DNA from: Nitrospinaceae bacterium
Lineage (GTDB): Bacteria; Nitrospinota; Nitrospinia; Nitrospinales; Nitrospinaceae
DNA length: 64,000 nucleotides
Assembly (NCBI GenBank): GCA_029261395.1
Contig: JAJDBJ010000065.1
Coordinates: forward strand, 50,991 to 114,990
Direction: 5' to 3'
This document shows positions 16,684 through 26,370 of this stretch, piece by piece (the first letter of the stretch is position 1; every line of letters starts with the position of its first letter). The notes below the pieces were generated by a model that was not told the origin of the DNA, ran no database searches, and worked only from the letters and a program-made list of their open reading frames with translations. A program made the position numbers and the translations under genes.

Positions 16684-18741
16684 TTAGCGGGGGCTGGCGG
16701 CGATGTTGCCGCCGTCAACGGTGAACACGCTTCCGGTGGTTTTCTCGGACAGGGCCAGATGCAGAAATGCCTGCGCCACGTCGGTATCCAGTACTTCCCG
16801 TCCCAACAAATTCTGCCGGAAATATTCTGCCGGTTCCAGTCCGCGCGCTTTGGAACGTTCGGCGATGAACCCGTCGGTGAACATGCCGGTACGGATGCGG
16901 TCGGCGTTGATCGCGTTGGAGCGAACGCCTTCCTTACCGTAGTCCAGTGCGTATTGTTTGGTGAGCGCGACTACCGCCGCTTTCGGCAGGGCGTACGGAC
17001 CGAAATCCTTGCCGGGATTGAACGCGGCTTTCGATGCGTTGAACAACAGAGCGCCGCCGGTTTTCTGTTGCAGGAAGATGTGAACCGCCTGCGATGCCAC
17101 CGTCTGGTGCGCGAAAAAATTAAGATCGAAACTGCCGCGCAGTGTGGCGTTGCTGACGCTCCCGATGCGGCCCTGCACCGCGTTACCTGCGTTGGAGATG
17201 AGAATGTCCACCCCGCCGAAAGTCTGCACGGCGTGATCGAACGAAGCCGCTACCGCATCATCATCTGTTAAATCTACCGCCTGCCAGATGACACCCGCCT
17301 TACTCTGCTTTTGCAAAAGGGTACCGGCTTCCTCCAGAGCGTCGCTGTTCAGGTCCACCAGAACCACATTGGCTCCCTGTTGTGCGAACAGGTCAGCCGT
17401 TGCGCGGCCGATACCCGATGCCGCTCCCGTAATGTACGCGACCTGGCCCTGCAGGGGTAACGGTTTTGCCTTGCCGAGTTTGGCCTGCTCCAGCGACCAG
17501 TATTCCATATCGAACAGGTCGGCATCGCCCAACGGTTTGTAGGTGCCGACGTCGAACGCGCTTTGGATGATTTCAATCGTGTGCTCGTAAAGGTCGGCGG
17601 AGATATTTGTTTCCTTCACGGTTTTGCCCATCGTCACCAGCCCCAGACCTGCCACGAGGATGACGCGCGGCAGTCGGTCCAGCTCTTTCAGGTCGACGCC
17701 CTTCTTCGCCTGATTGGTGAAGAAGTACTTGTGATACGCCTCGGCGTACTGGTCCAATGCCGCTGATAACTCGGAGCGCAGACGCTCCGGATTGTCGAGC
17801 TGTTTCGGGTTCAGCAGGAGCGGTTTCTGTTTGGTGCGGATGACGTGGTCGGGCGTTACAGTACCGATCTGCGACCACTTTTTGCATTCCTTGCTGGAAG
17901 CGAACTCGCGCGCCACACCGCTGTCGCGGTGATGCACCACCCACGAGTTACCGGATTGTTCACGGTACAAACCGCGCAGAACGGGAGCGATGGCTTTGAA
18001 AATTTCCTGATCGTCGTCGGACGCGGGTTCCTTGCCGGGAGACAATGGCTGGCGCGGTTGATTCTGGATAAAGATTTCCGCCAGGGTGACGGCCCGGATA
18101 TGCGCGTCGTAACTTTCTTTCGCCGTGTCGCCAAAGGTGAACAGGCCGTGGTTGATCAAGACCAGTCCCTTGACCTGCGGGTTTTTCTCGTAGGCCTCCG
18201 CCGCGGCTTTGGCCAGATCGAACCCCGGCATGATGTACGGCACCACGCCCAGCTCGTCGCCGTAAATTTCCTTGCAGAGCTTTACAGAATTGGGTTGGTT
18301 GGCGATCACCAGAATGGCGTCGGCATGCGAATGGTCGACAAACTTGTGCGGTAGAAAAGCGTGGAGGAGCGTTTCCACCGACGGGTTGGGCGACGACGCA
18401 TCCAGCAGGTTCGTGCGCTGGTCGTTGACCATCGCCTCGTCGGACAAAGAGGGGAGGGACCGCAACTGCCTCAGGGGGTCGAGTTTGACCCCCGGCAGGC
18501 CGGGCGGTTCCAGCGTGTCCAGGTCCCAGCCGCTTCCTTTCACGTAGAGAACTTCAACTTCCTCGCCCAGCCGGTTTTTAGTGCGCGATTTCACCGACGT
18601 GTTGCCGCCGCCGTGCAGAACCAGTTTCGGCTCCGCTCCAATCAGCCGTGAGGTGTAAACCCGCAGAGCCACGTCTTCCGAAACATTCGCATATTGCTTG
18701 ATCGCCTTTTTAGCGTCCTTGTCATTCCATAAATTTTCCAT
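16684..18741 (-). CDS. Bifunctional class II aldolase / short-chain dehydrogenase
   Basis: 685 residues, matching the fused rhamnulose-1-phosphate aldolase/alcohol dehydrogenase type (RhaD-SDR, YuxG-like). The N-terminal aldolase half has LHGGGNTSVKS near residue 40, the metal-binding HSHADA near 137 and NHGLFTFG near 185. The C-terminal SDR half has the cofactor loop TGAASGIGRATA near 435, NAGN near 515 and the catalytic Tyr-x3-Lys (YALPK) near 600. Homologues cleave a phosphorylated deoxysugar and reduce the aldehyde product. No rhamnose kinase or isomerase gene is close, so the substrate is open. No Shine-Dalgarno box is seen; a weak TACTTT box lies six bases before the ATG, so a leaderless mRNA is possible. 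Confidence 0.85.
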   Translation of the reverse strand: MENLWNDKDAKKAIKQYANVSEDVALRVYTSRLIGAEPKLVLHGGGNTSVKSRTKNRLGEEVEVLYVKGSGWDLDTLEPPGLPGVKLDPLRQLRSLPSLSDEAMVNDQRTNLLDASSPNPSVETLLHAFLPHKFVDHSHADAILVIANQPNSVKLCKEIYGDELGVVPYIMPGFDLAKAAAEAYEKNPQVKGLVLINHGLFTFGDTAKESYDAHIRAVTLAEIFIQNQPRQPLSPGKEPASDDDQEIFKAIAPVLRGLYREQSGNSWVVHHRDSGVAREFASSKECKKWSQIGTVTPDHVIRTKQKPLLLNPKQLDNPERLRSELSAALDQYAEAYHKYFFTNQAKKGVDLKELDRLPRVILVAGLGLVTMGKTVKETNISADLYEHTIEIIQSAFDVGTYKPLGDADLFDMEYWSLEQAKLGKAKPLPLQGQVAYITGAASGIGRATADLFAQQGANVVLVDLNSDALEEAGTLLQKQSKAGVIWQAVDLTDDDAVAASFDHAVQTFGGVDILISNAGNAVQGRIGSVSNATLRGSFDLNFFAHQTVASQAVHIFLQQKTGGALLFNASKAAFNPGKDFGPYALPKAAVVALTKQYALDYGKEGVRSNAINADRIRTGMFTDGFIAERSKARGLEPAEYFRQNLLGREVLDTDVAQAFLHLALSEKTTGSVFTVDGGNIAASPR

Positions 18742-18780
18742 GTTAGAAAAGTAACAAATCCACGCCAGAGAATAAAGAAG

Positions 18781-18868
18781 ATTTCATTTCCTTCGCTGGC
18801 GCTCAGGATGACAAATTGGATATGTCTTGTCATTCTGAGGACCAACGGGACGAAGAATCTATGTTTTG
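18781..18868. repeat. Palindromic intergenic repeat, family A copy 2
   Basis: Contains CTTCGCTGGCGCTCAGGATGAC at the left and GTCATTCTGAG plus CGAAGAATCTATGTTTT at the right, in inverted orientation around a 16-base centre. The centre (AAATTGGATATGTCTT) is AT-rich like that of copy 3. Confidence 0.7.
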
Positions 18869-18876
18869 CCTTGTTC

Positions 18877-18914
18877 TGCTCCCCCTTGTAAAGGGGGCTG
18901 GGGGGATTCTTCCT
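18877..18914 (+). repeat. 38-bp inverted repeat, left copy
   Basis: Its reverse complement occurs without a mismatch at 19701-19738. The unit contains a C5...G5 hairpin (CCCCCTTGTAAAGGGGG) followed by CTGGGGGGATTC. The two copies bracket the orphan secreted protein gene. Similarity stops at both unit borders. Confidence 0.9.
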
Positions 18915-19073
18915 TTTTAAAGCCAGTTGTCAGTCAGTCGCTCGGACGTTAATCTGAGAGAGTCTGGTGTCAATGGTCAAAACCGGCGCAACGGGCAAGA
19001 CAATGTTTCTAAATAAGGAGTTATGTCGTCAATAAGAGATTAGACTTCTTTTCCTTTATTGGGAGCAGTGAAG

Positions 19074-19466
19074 ATGAAAAAGAAAATAATTCCAGCAATC
19101 CTTAGGCTTGTATCATTTCTATTATTAGTATTTCCTCCAATACTTTTGGCTAATACCGCAACATGCAATATTGAAATTGAGGATGTCAATAAAGGTACTG
19201 CCTACAGTTTTGAGCACAAATATACTTTTAGCAAAGGTGGTGATGGGCGAAAAATGGTTTTTGATATTCCTGATAACGATTACGCGTGCATACTTGTTTT
19301 CATTGAACCTAATCATGGAACCATGCTTTCCTGTGAATACAAAAATGACGCGGGAGACACATTTTTCCAATCAGACAGAAGTGTTTTAAAAGATAGAATT
19401 ATCGCGAACAATTTATCGTTTCGTCATAAAACGGCATTTATATCGATAAAAACAAAATGTGAGTAA
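19074..19466 (+). CDS. Orphan secreted protein, AT-rich, between inverted repeats
   Basis: 130 residues from the ATG, which has GGGAG eight bases upstream; an in-frame TTG at 19059 is less likely. Residues 1-23 are a signal peptide (basic MKKK, hydrophobic core, LLA end). The mature part has four cysteines (near 27, 69, 88 and the second-last residue), which could form two disulphides. The predicted fold is beta-rich. No family was recognised. The gene is much richer in A+T than all its neighbours and stands alone in a region bounded by perfect 38-bp inverted repeats, which suggests acquisition by transfer. Confidence 0.65.
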   Translation: MKKKIIPAILRLVSFLLLVFPPILLANTATCNIEIEDVNKGTAYSFEHKYTFSKGGDGRKMVFDIPDNDYACILVFIEPNHGTMLSCEYKNDAGDTFFQSDRSVLKDRIIANNLSFRHKTAFISIKTKCE

Positions 19467-19854
19467 ACTCTTAACAAAAGTAGTACAGTCTCACCCTAGT
19501 CACATAAAATCTCTTCTATCAATGGGCTTACTTTAAGCCAATTATTGGGTCCAGTGTGCCCCCTCAGCCCCCTTCTTCGAAGGCTGACAGGATAAAAAAT
19601 TATCTCTGGCGATTCGCCGGGTGGGATGCTGGAATTGGGCGGGGTTCTGTGATATGTTTAGCGCGAATGGCAACCCTAACGTTTCATCTGGAAAAGCTGG
19701 AGGAAGAATCCCCCCAGCCCCCTTTACAAGGGGGAGCAAAATCACCCCAACCCCTCTTTAAAAAGAGGGGCATATAGGGTCCAGCGTCACGCTGGTTGGC
19801 GATTCGCCAGCCCACTCCGGGCCGGTTTTTTCTTCACATTGATACCTCAGGCAC
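19467..19854. other. Repeat-rich intergenic region before purS
   Basis: A 388-base gap with several short palindromes. TGGCGATTCGCC occurs twice (around 19608 and 19797) and can form a small hairpin. CCCCTCTTTAAAAAGAGGGG lies at about 19753-19772, directly after the right copy of the 38-bp repeat. No purine-riboswitch-like or PurR-box-like pattern was recognised. No open frame with a ribosome site was seen. Confidence 0.5.
19701..19738 (-). repeat. 38-bp inverted repeat, right copy
   Basis: Exact reverse complement of 18877-18914. With the left copy it encloses 786 bases that hold only the AT-rich orphan gene. Confidence 0.9.
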
Positions 19855-20103
19855 ATGCTCGCTAAAATTCACGTTACCTTAAAAAACGGTGTACTCGATT
19901 CCCAGGGCAAGGCGGTGCATCACGCCCTCAACGATCTCGGTTACTCCGAGGTGCAGGATGTGCATCTCGGCAAGTACATGGAGATTGCCCTGAAAGGCGT
20001 TTCCGAGCGGGAAGCGCAGTCCCGCGTCACCGAAATGTGCGAAAAACTGCTGGCCAACACGGTGATCGAGTCCTATCGGTTCACTCTGGAGCCTGCGGAA
20101 TGA
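19855..20103 (+). CDS. purS: Phosphoribosylformylglycinamidine synthase subunit PurS
   Basis: 82 residues, the usual size. The pattern KIHVTLKNGVLDSQGKAV, then LGY-x-EV-x-DV-x-LGKYMEI and a final MCEKLLANTVIESY, is typical of PurS. PurS forms a bridge between PurQ and PurL in the three-part FGAR amidotransferase found in Gram-positive bacteria, archaea and many other lineages, in contrast to the single large PurL of E. coli. It leads the purS-Q-L-F cluster but is separated from purQ by 205 bases that contain a terminator-like hairpin. The ribosome site (CAGG) is weak. Confidence 0.92.
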   Translation: MLAKIHVTLKNGVLDSQGKAVHHALNDLGYSEVQDVHLGKYMEIALKGVSEREAQSRVTEMCEKLLANTVIESYRFTLEPAE

Positions 20104-20226
20104 CCGTTTGCCCCCGTAGACCTAAAATAATAGGGCGCGACAATATTTCCCCTCCTTACGAAGGAGGGGATACAGGAGAGGTTATGGAGCCCTCTTCCTT
20201 GCTCTTAAACCACCCCTCACCTCAAT

Positions 20227-20257
20227 CCTCTCCCCATGAGGGGAGAGGAGGTTTTTT
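20227..20257 (+). terminator. Terminator-like hairpin between purS and purQ
   Basis: A 9-bp perfect stem (CCTCTCCCC / GGGGAGAGG) with an ATGA loop, three bases, then six T. It is a textbook intrinsic terminator placed inside the pur cluster. A second palindrome lies just upstream (about 20149-20169). It may attenuate purQLF transcription or be a by-product of repeat insertion. Confidence 0.65.
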
Positions 20258-20308
20258 AGTTGGCCCCACGCCTAGTGGCCGGGCCTTGCCCGGCACCCGG
20301 AGGCTGTC

Positions 20309-21007
20309 ATGAAGTGCGGTATTGTCGTGTTCCCCGGTTCCAACTGCGACCACGACTGCTACCATATTCTCAAACATATCCTCCAACTCGACACGCACTG
20401 GATCTGGCACAAGGACGAGGCACTGAACTCGTTCGACTTTATCGTTCTACCCGGCGGATTTTCCTACGGCGATTACCTGCGCCCCGGCGCCATCGCCCGC
20501 TTCTCGCCCATCATGAAATCGGTGATCGATTACGCCAACCAGGGCGGCCGCGTGCTGGGCATCTGTAACGGTTTCCAGATTCTGGTGGAATCCGGCTTGC
20601 TCCCCGGCGTGCTGATGGATAACGCAGGCCAGCGCTTCATCTGCAAAAACATGACCCTCCGCGTGGAAAACAATGACACGCCGTTTACCTCCCAGTGCAA
20701 AGTGGGGGACGTACTCCAAATACCGATCAATCACGGTCAGGGCCGCTACTTCGCTGATAACGATACTCTGAAACAGATGGCTAAAAACGATCAGGTGCTG
20801 TTCCGTTACTGCGATGCCGAAGGAAACGCTTCGGACGCCGCCAATCCCAACGGCTCGCTCGATAACATCGCCGGCATCGCCAACGAATCTAAAAACGTGA
20901 TGGGCATGATGCCGCATCCCGAACGCTGTGCCGATCCCTTGTGGCAAAATATAGACGGTCAGTTGATATTCAAATCCCTCATCGAGTCGAGTTTAGCGCA
21001 CACATGA
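20309..21007 (+). CDS. purQ: Phosphoribosylformylglycinamidine synthase subunit PurQ
   Basis: 232 residues of the class I glutamine amidotransferase family. The start [13 protein letters not shown] is typical of PurQ. The nucleophile elbow is GICNGFQIL with Cys at about residue 89, and the His-Glu pair is in MMPHPER near residue 205. It supplies ammonia to PurL. A GGAGG box lies five bases before the ATG. Its stop overlaps the purL start by four bases. Confidence 0.95.
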   Translation: MKCGIVVFPGSNCDHDCYHILKHILQLDTHWIWHKDEALNSFDFIVLPGGFSYGDYLRPGAIARFSPIMKSVIDYANQGGRVLGICNGFQILVESGLLPGVLMDNAGQRFICKNMTLRVENNDTPFTSQCKVGDVLQIPINHGQGRYFADNDTLKQMAKNDQVLFRYCDAEGNASDAANPNGSLDNIAGIANESKNVMGMMPHPERCADPLWQNIDGQLIFKSLIESSLAHT

Positions 21008-23238
21008 CCACACCCATCCCCATCACGCCGGAAATTGTGGCCGAGCACGGCCTGTCGTTGGACGAGTACGCCCGCATTCAGGAATTGTTGGACCGCGACC
21101 CGAACCTGGTCGAGCTGGGAATTTTTTCGGCGATGTGGAGTGAGCATTGCAGTTACAAGAGCTCGCGTCCGCACCTCAAGACACTCCCGACCGAAGGCCC
21201 GCGCGTCATTCAGGGGCCGGGCGAGAACGCCGGAGTGATGGACATCGGCGACGGCTTGGCGGCGGTGTTCAAAATTGAAAGTCACAACCACCCGTCGTTC
21301 ATCGAGCCCTATCAGGGAGCGGCAACGGGTGTGGGCGGCATCATGCGCGATATCTTCACCATGGGAGCGCGTCCGATTGCATCGCTCAATTCGCTCCGCT
21401 TCGGCGATCCCGAGCACGAAAAAACCCGCTACCTGTTGAACGGCGTGGTCAGGGGCATCGCCGATTACGGCAACTGCATGGGCGTTCCGATGGTCGGTGG
21501 CGATATTTATTTCGACGCCTGTTACAACGGCAACATCCTCGTCAACGCGTTTTGCCTGGGTCTCGCCAAAGCCGACCGGATTTTTCTCGGTAGTGCGTCT
21601 GGTGTCGGCAACGCTCTGCTGTACGTCGGCTCGAAGACCGGGCGTGACGGCATCCATGGAGCGAGCATGTCTTCGGCGGAGTTCGACGACTCAACCGAAG
21701 AGAAACGCCCGACGGTCCAGGTCGGCGACCCGTTTACCGAAAAGTTATTATTGGAAGCCTGCCTCGAAATCATGAAAGAAGACTGGGTGGTCGGCGTGCA
21801 GGACATGGGCGCGGCGGGATTGTCGTCGTCCTCGTTTGAAATGGCGGAACGCGCCGGTTTGGGAATGGAACTCGATATTGATGCCGTGCCCCGACGTGAA
21901 GAGGGCATGAACGCCTACGAGATCATGCTGTCGGAATCGCAGGAGCGCATGCTGTTCGTGGTGGAAAAGGGGAAAGAAGAAGACGCTCTGGCGATTTTCA
22001 GGAAATGGGATCTGGACGTGGCGGTGATCGGGCGGGTGACGGATGACGGTATTTTCCGTGCGAAAGAAAACGGCGTGGAGGTGGTGAGCCTGCCGATCGA
22101 AACCGTGGTGACCGGCGCGCTGAAATGCGACCGTCCGACCCAAAAACCGGCTTATCTGGCGGAGATGGGAACTCTCGATTTATCCTCCCATGAGGTTCCA
22201 GCGGATTGCGGAGACGCGTTGAAACAGCTTTTGGCCTCGCCGACCATCGCTTCCAAACAGTTTGTGTATGAACAATATGACCACATGGTGCGGCTCAATA
22301 CGCTGGTTGTGCCGGGATCGGATGCGGCGGTACTGCGCGTGCCTGAGACCAACAAGGCGCTGGCCCTGTCGGTCGATTGCAACCCGCGCTACGGCTATCT
22401 CGACCCTTATCTGGGGGCACAGATTGCCGTTGCCGAGGCCTGCCGCAACGTGGTGTGTTCCGGTGCGGAACCGATCGGCGTCACCAACTGCCTCAACTTT
22501 GGCAACCCGGAAAACCCGGAGATTATGTGGCAGTTTCAGGAGGCGGTGCGCGGATTGGGCGATTTGTGCCGTTTCCTGGATATTCCGGTGGTCAGCGGCA
22601 ATGTCAGTCTCTATAATGAAACGAAAGGTGAAGCTATTTATCCCACACCGACCATTGCGGTGGTCGGGTTGATGGAAGACCTGTCGCTCCATTGCACCCA
22701 GGGTTTCAAGCAGGAAGGCCATGTGATCGCCCTGCTGGGATCGAATCTGGAGGAGTTGGGTGGCAGTGAGTATCAAAAACTGTTCTGGAACGAGTGCCGC
22801 GGAAAATCGCCGCAGTTGGACCCGCAGACAGAATTCGATGTTCAAAAATTGTGTCTCGATCTGATCCGCAAGCAGTGGGTTCAATCGGCGCATGATTGTT
22901 CCGAGGGCGGGTTGGCAGTGGCGCTGGCCGAATCCTGCATCACCGGACCGAAACCGGTGGGAGCAACTATTGAATTGAGTGGAGACCTGCGCACCGATGC
23001 CCTGCTGTTCGGGGAATCCCAGTCGCGGATCGTTATTTCATTTCCGGAAGACCGACTGCATGAGATCGAAGCCCTGGCAAAAACAGCCGGCGTCCCCTTT
23101 TCCGTTTTAGGATGGGTGGGTGGGCAGGATTTTCAAATCAAGATCAATCAGAAAGAATTCATTAACCAGAATATTCTCACACTTGAGGATATTTGGAAAA
23201 ACTCTCTGAGCCATTATGGAAACCGAGTTACCCGATAA
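21004..23238 (+). CDS. purL: Phosphoribosylformylglycinamidine synthase subunit PurL
   Basis: 744 residues, the short PurL of the PurSQL system. Landmarks: [14 protein letters not shown] near residue 40, ESHNHPS near 90, [18 protein letters not shown] near 105, and a second half that repeats the ATP-binding layout ([10 protein letters not shown] near 530). It converts FGAR to FGAM using ATP and ammonia from PurQ. The start was set at the ATGA overlap with purQ; the frame is open 63 bases further upstream but that would extend far into purQ. Confidence 0.95.
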   Translation: MTTPIPITPEIVAEHGLSLDEYARIQELLDRDPNLVELGIFSAMWSEHCSYKSSRPHLKTLPTEGPRVIQGPGENAGVMDIGDGLAAVFKIESHNHPSFIEPYQGAATGVGGIMRDIFTMGARPIASLNSLRFGDPEHEKTRYLLNGVVRGIADYGNCMGVPMVGGDIYFDACYNGNILVNAFCLGLAKADRIFLGSASGVGNALLYVGSKTGRDGIHGASMSSAEFDDSTEEKRPTVQVGDPFTEKLLLEACLEIMKEDWVVGVQDMGAAGLSSSSFEMAERAGLGMELDIDAVPRREEGMNAYEIMLSESQERMLFVVEKGKEEDALAIFRKWDLDVAVIGRVTDDGIFRAKENGVEVVSLPIETVVTGALKCDRPTQKPAYLAEMGTLDLSSHEVPADCGDALKQLLASPTIASKQFVYEQYDHMVRLNTLVVPGSDAAVLRVPETNKALALSVDCNPRYGYLDPYLGAQIAVAEACRNVVCSGAEPIGVTNCLNFGNPENPEIMWQFQEAVRGLGDLCRFLDIPVVSGNVSLYNETKGEAIYPTPTIAVVGLMEDLSLHCTQGFKQEGHVIALLGSNLEELGGSEYQKLFWNECRGKSPQLDPQTEFDVQKLCLDLIRKQWVQSAHDCSEGGLAVALAESCITGPKPVGATIELSGDLRTDALLFGESQSRIVISFPEDRLHEIEALAKTAGVPFSVLGWVGGQDFQIKINQKEFINQNILTLEDIWKNSLSHYGNRVTR

Positions 23239-24655
23239 CGATAAGTTTCACGAAGAGTGCGGCGTGGTGGCTGTTTACGGCCATAAGGAAGCGGCCAACC
23301 TGGCTTATCTCGGGTTGTACGCCCTTCAGCACCGGGGCCAGGAAAGCGCCGGAATCACGTCCTGCGACCGCAGTCAGATGTATCGGGAAGTCGGCATGGG
23401 ATTGGTGGCGGATATTTTCAACACCAAGCGCATCAAACGTCTGCCCGGCAACATGGCGTTGGCTCACAACCGTTATTCGACGGCCGGCGAGAGCAAGATC
23501 ATGAACGCCCAGCCCTGCCTGATCAATTACGCCAAGGGCTCACTGGCGCTGGCGCACAACGGCAACCTCGTCAACGCCAACACGATCCGCGAGGCCCTCG
23601 TGGAAGAAGGCGCCATTTTTCAATCCACCAACGACAGCGAAGTGATTGTTCATCTGATCGCCCATTCGCATTCCGAAACATTCGTCGAGCGAGTGGTGGA
23701 AGCCCTGCTGGCGGTTAATGGTGCGTACTCGCTGGCGTTGATGACCGATACCGAAATCGTAGCCGCGCGCGATCCTTACGGGTTTCGTCCGCTGTGCCTG
23801 GGCAAACTGGACGGGGGATATATTGTCGCGTCGGAATCCTGTGTTATGGATCTGATCGAGGCCGAGTTCATTCGTGAGATAGAACCGGGAGAGGTTCTGC
23901 TGATCAATAAGGATGGTTTGAAATCATTTTTCCCGTTCCGCAAGATGGAAGTCAAACGTTGTGTCTTCGAGCATATTTATTTTGCGCGTCCGGACAGTTT
24001 TTTGTTCGGCGAGAATGTATACGCCGTGCGCAAACGCATGGGCGTGGCGCTGGCGCGACAGTCGCCGGTAGAGGCCGATATCGTGGTGCCGGTTCCCGAC
24101 TCGGGCAATATCTCCGCGCTCGGTTACTCGGAAGAGTCGGGCATTCCTTTTGAAATGGGGTTGATCCGTAACCATTACGTGGGGCGGACTTTTATCGAAC
24201 CCAAATCGCAGATCCGGGATTTTGGGGTGAAGGTGAAGCTGAACGCCGTTAAGGAAATCATCGCTGGCAAGCGGGTGATCATTATTGACGATTCGATTGT
24301 TCGGGGCACGACCAGCCGGAAAATTGTCAAGATGGTGCGGGCCGCGGGAGCCAAAGAGATACATGTCCGTATCAGTTCGCCGCCGACCCTGTATCCCTGC
24401 TTTTACGGCATCGATACCCCGGACCGCGAACAACTCATCGCCTCCAAGCATACCCTGGAGGAGACTCGACGTTATGTGACCGCCGATACGCTGGAGTACA
24501 TCGATATCGACAACATGATGGACATCATGCAGGGTGAGAGATCCTCTTACTGCGCGGCCTGCTTCGATGGCGATTACGCGGTGCCCGTGGATGGCGGCAA
24601 TGGACCTCAGCCGATCCAACTCAACCTGTTCGGAAGCGAAACCAAAGAAGTCTGA
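23216..24655 (+). CDS. purF: Amidophosphoribosyltransferase PurF
   Basis: 479 residues. A 14-residue propeptide precedes Cys15 ([11 protein letters not shown]), the expected N-terminal nucleophile after processing. The PRPP loop is [16 protein letters not shown] near residue 360. Four cysteines sit where the Bacillus-type enzyme binds a 4Fe-4S cluster: one in [14 protein letters not shown], one in LYPCFYGID, and the pair in SYCAACFDG. So this is the iron-sulphur, propeptide-bearing type and should be oxygen sensitive. It catalyses the first step of purine synthesis. It overlaps the end of purL by 23 bases. Confidence 0.95.
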   Translation: METELPDNDKFHEECGVVAVYGHKEAANLAYLGLYALQHRGQESAGITSCDRSQMYREVGMGLVADIFNTKRIKRLPGNMALAHNRYSTAGESKIMNAQPCLINYAKGSLALAHNGNLVNANTIREALVEEGAIFQSTNDSEVIVHLIAHSHSETFVERVVEALLAVNGAYSLALMTDTEIVAARDPYGFRPLCLGKLDGGYIVASESCVMDLIEAEFIREIEPGEVLLINKDGLKSFFPFRKMEVKRCVFEHIYFARPDSFLFGENVYAVRKRMGVALARQSPVEADIVVPVPDSGNISALGYSEESGIPFEMGLIRNHYVGRTFIEPKSQIRDFGVKVKLNAVKEIIAGKRVIIIDDSIVRGTTSRKIVKMVRAAGAKEIHVRISSPPTLYPCFYGIDTPDREQLIASKHTLEETRRYVTADTLEYIDIDNMMDIMQGERSSYCAACFDGDYAVPVDGGNGPQPIQLNLFGSETKEV

Positions 24656-24682
24656 ACGGTTGACTCCTCCTGCCTTGACGTT

Positions 24683-25234
24683 TTAAGCTTTCCACTTGAT
24701 AGAACAACCCATGGATGAGACCTGATCGTCGTTGACCGGCTGGTCGGCGAGGATAGCTTCGATGGCGTCTTTCAAATCGTGGCGGGTGATTTCGTCCGGG
24801 TGCTGCCAGTTGTCGTCGACGCGCCCCCGATAGAGCAGTTTTCTTTCTTCGCCGTAGACATAAGTATCCGGCGTGCACACCGCGTCATAGGCCTTCGCGG
24901 ATTCCTGCGTTGCGTCAAACAGGTAGGGGAAAGGAAGATCTTTTTTCTCGGCCAGCACCTTCATGTTTTCCGGCGAGTCGTCGGGGTAATTATTCACGTC
25001 ATTGGCATTGATGCCCACCAACTGCACCGACCGCTCGGCGAATTCGTTCTGCAGGTTGATCAGCCGTCTCAGCACGGCCTTCACATAAGGACAGTGGTTG
25101 CACATGAAGATCACCACCAGCACCTTCTTGTCCTTAAAACTTTCCAGCGAGTAGGTTTTGTTGTCGGTGCCGGGGAGGTTGAAGTCGGGTGCCGGAGTAC
25201 CCAGCGGCACCATTGTGGAATGCACTTTGGCCAT
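24683..25234 (-). CDS. Thioredoxin-fold / AhpC-TSA-like protein
   Basis: 183 residues with the start of a redoxin domain (APDFNLPGTDNKTYSL) and the active-site segment VIFMCNHCPYVKA, a CNHC motif at Cys45-Cys48. This resembles a large group of uncharacterised peroxiredoxin-like/TlpA-like proteins annotated as thioredoxin family. The strand DTYVYGEERKLLYRGR near residue 122 and the final CSIKWK are also typical. There is no signal peptide, so it should act in the cytoplasm as a thiol reductase or peroxidase. An AGGGA box precedes the ATG. It stands convergent to purF, 27 bases from its stop. Confidence 0.82.
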   Translation of the reverse strand: MAKVHSTMVPLGTPAPDFNLPGTDNKTYSLESFKDKKVLVVIFMCNHCPYVKAVLRRLINLQNEFAERSVQLVGINANDVNNYPDDSPENMKVLAEKKDLPFPYLFDATQESAKAYDAVCTPDTYVYGEERKLLYRGRVDDNWQHPDEITRHDLKDAIEAILADQPVNDDQVSSMGCSIKWKA

Positions 25235-25349
25235 GATTGAAGTTCCCTTTTTGTAGTTGCTGAATTCACCGGCAGAGAACCACCGCTTGCGCTCCAGTGA
25301 TGTTCTCTAGCCCTTACCAGTCAGCCAGCCCCCCTTAGGCTATAGGCTG

Positions 25350-26258
25350 TTAACTCTTACAGCTCATACCGGACACCCTACAAGTATAGCATGCAGAATG
25401 ATACAGAGGGAAGGGGCGGAGGGTCTCTTCGACGGTGTCGCCCATGCGCGCGGGTTCCTCTTCGATCAGGATCGGGCACACGTACACGCCCTTGGCCGTC
25501 ACCATCCGCGAGCTGGCGCATTGCAGGTTGGTGATGGGAAAGGTCTCGAAACATTTTTCGGTGACGCGTTCGTTGGCGTGGTATTCGCGCTCGTTCTCTG
25601 CCAACTCTCCCATTAGAAATCCCGGCAGGAATTTGACCTGCGGATTGGGCACGCCGTGCTCCCGCATGAAGGCCAGAGCTTTCGTTTCCATTGCGGGGTC
25701 GTCGTCCTCGCCCCAACTGCGCACCATGGTCAGGTGCGCGGAGAATCCGACCTCGGCCAGGTAGCGCATACCGCGCAGAGCCAGCTTGAAACAGCTCCGG
25801 CCGCGGATGGCGTCGTTCTCTTTTTCATCGAGGCTGTCGAGGCTGACCCGGAAGTGCAGTTTATTTTTGGAGCGGGCTTGCAGTTCCGCTAACTGCTGGG
25901 ACTTTTCTTTACTGATGAGCATGCCGTTGGTCAGCGAGGTGCAGGGGCCGTATTCGAGAATCGCTTCGTAAATTTCGAGCAGTTCCGGATTGAGAAACAC
26001 TTCGCCGCCGGTGATGTAGTAATCCTGAATGCCGAGATGCTTCGATTCTTCCAGATGCTTGCGGACCTGTGCCAGGGTCATCAACGGATGGCTGTCGTTC
26101 TGCGGCGTGCAACTGATGAAGCAGTGTGTGCAGGTCAGGTTGCACACCGTGCCTCCAATCTGGAGCCACAGGGTATCAAGACCCGCCATCGGCACTTCGG
26201 GAATTTTCGCGATCTCGGGTTTGTTTTCCGGGATCGGTATATGCGGTGCAAGATTCAT
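25350..26258 (-). CDS. Radical SAM protein with C-terminal Cys-rich region
   Basis: 302 residues. The cluster motif is VCNLTCTHCFISC with Cys39-x3-Cys43-x2-Cys46. GGEVFLNPELLEIYE follows near residue 84 (SAM-binding GGE) and RVSLDSLDEKENDAIRG near 138. The C-terminal part has four more cysteines (CASSRM, VCPIL, ACYTC, MSCKS) that may hold a SPASM- or twitch-like auxiliary cluster. The substrate is unknown. No Shine-Dalgarno box is seen. TAGGCT lies six bases before the ATG with TTGAAC 18 bases further upstream, so a leaderless start is possible but weaker than at the other sites. Confidence 0.85.
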   Translation of the reverse strand: MNLAPHIPIPENKPEIAKIPEVPMAGLDTLWLQIGGTVCNLTCTHCFISCTPQNDSHPLMTLAQVRKHLEESKHLGIQDYYITGGEVFLNPELLEIYEAILEYGPCTSLTNGMLISKEKSQQLAELQARSKNKLHFRVSLDSLDEKENDAIRGRSCFKLALRGMRYLAEVGFSAHLTMVRSWGEDDDPAMETKALAFMREHGVPNPQVKFLPGFLMGELAENEREYHANERVTEKCFETFPITNLQCASSRMVTAKGVYVCPILIEEEPARMGDTVEETLRPFPLYHSACYTCRVSGMSCKS

Positions 26259-26370
26259 AGATTCAGCCTATCAGAAATGAGCTTTAATGTTCAACCTGTA
26301 ACGCGATTAGACGGGGAAATGCATTGAATCTTGGTCGAGGATGAGGTGGAAAACTTACAGAAAAACAGGG

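Noticed and set aside
18781..19772. Repeats near 18.8-19.8 kb as a CRISPR array
   Set aside because: The units are inverted, not direct and regular, and there are no equal-length spacers or cas genes.
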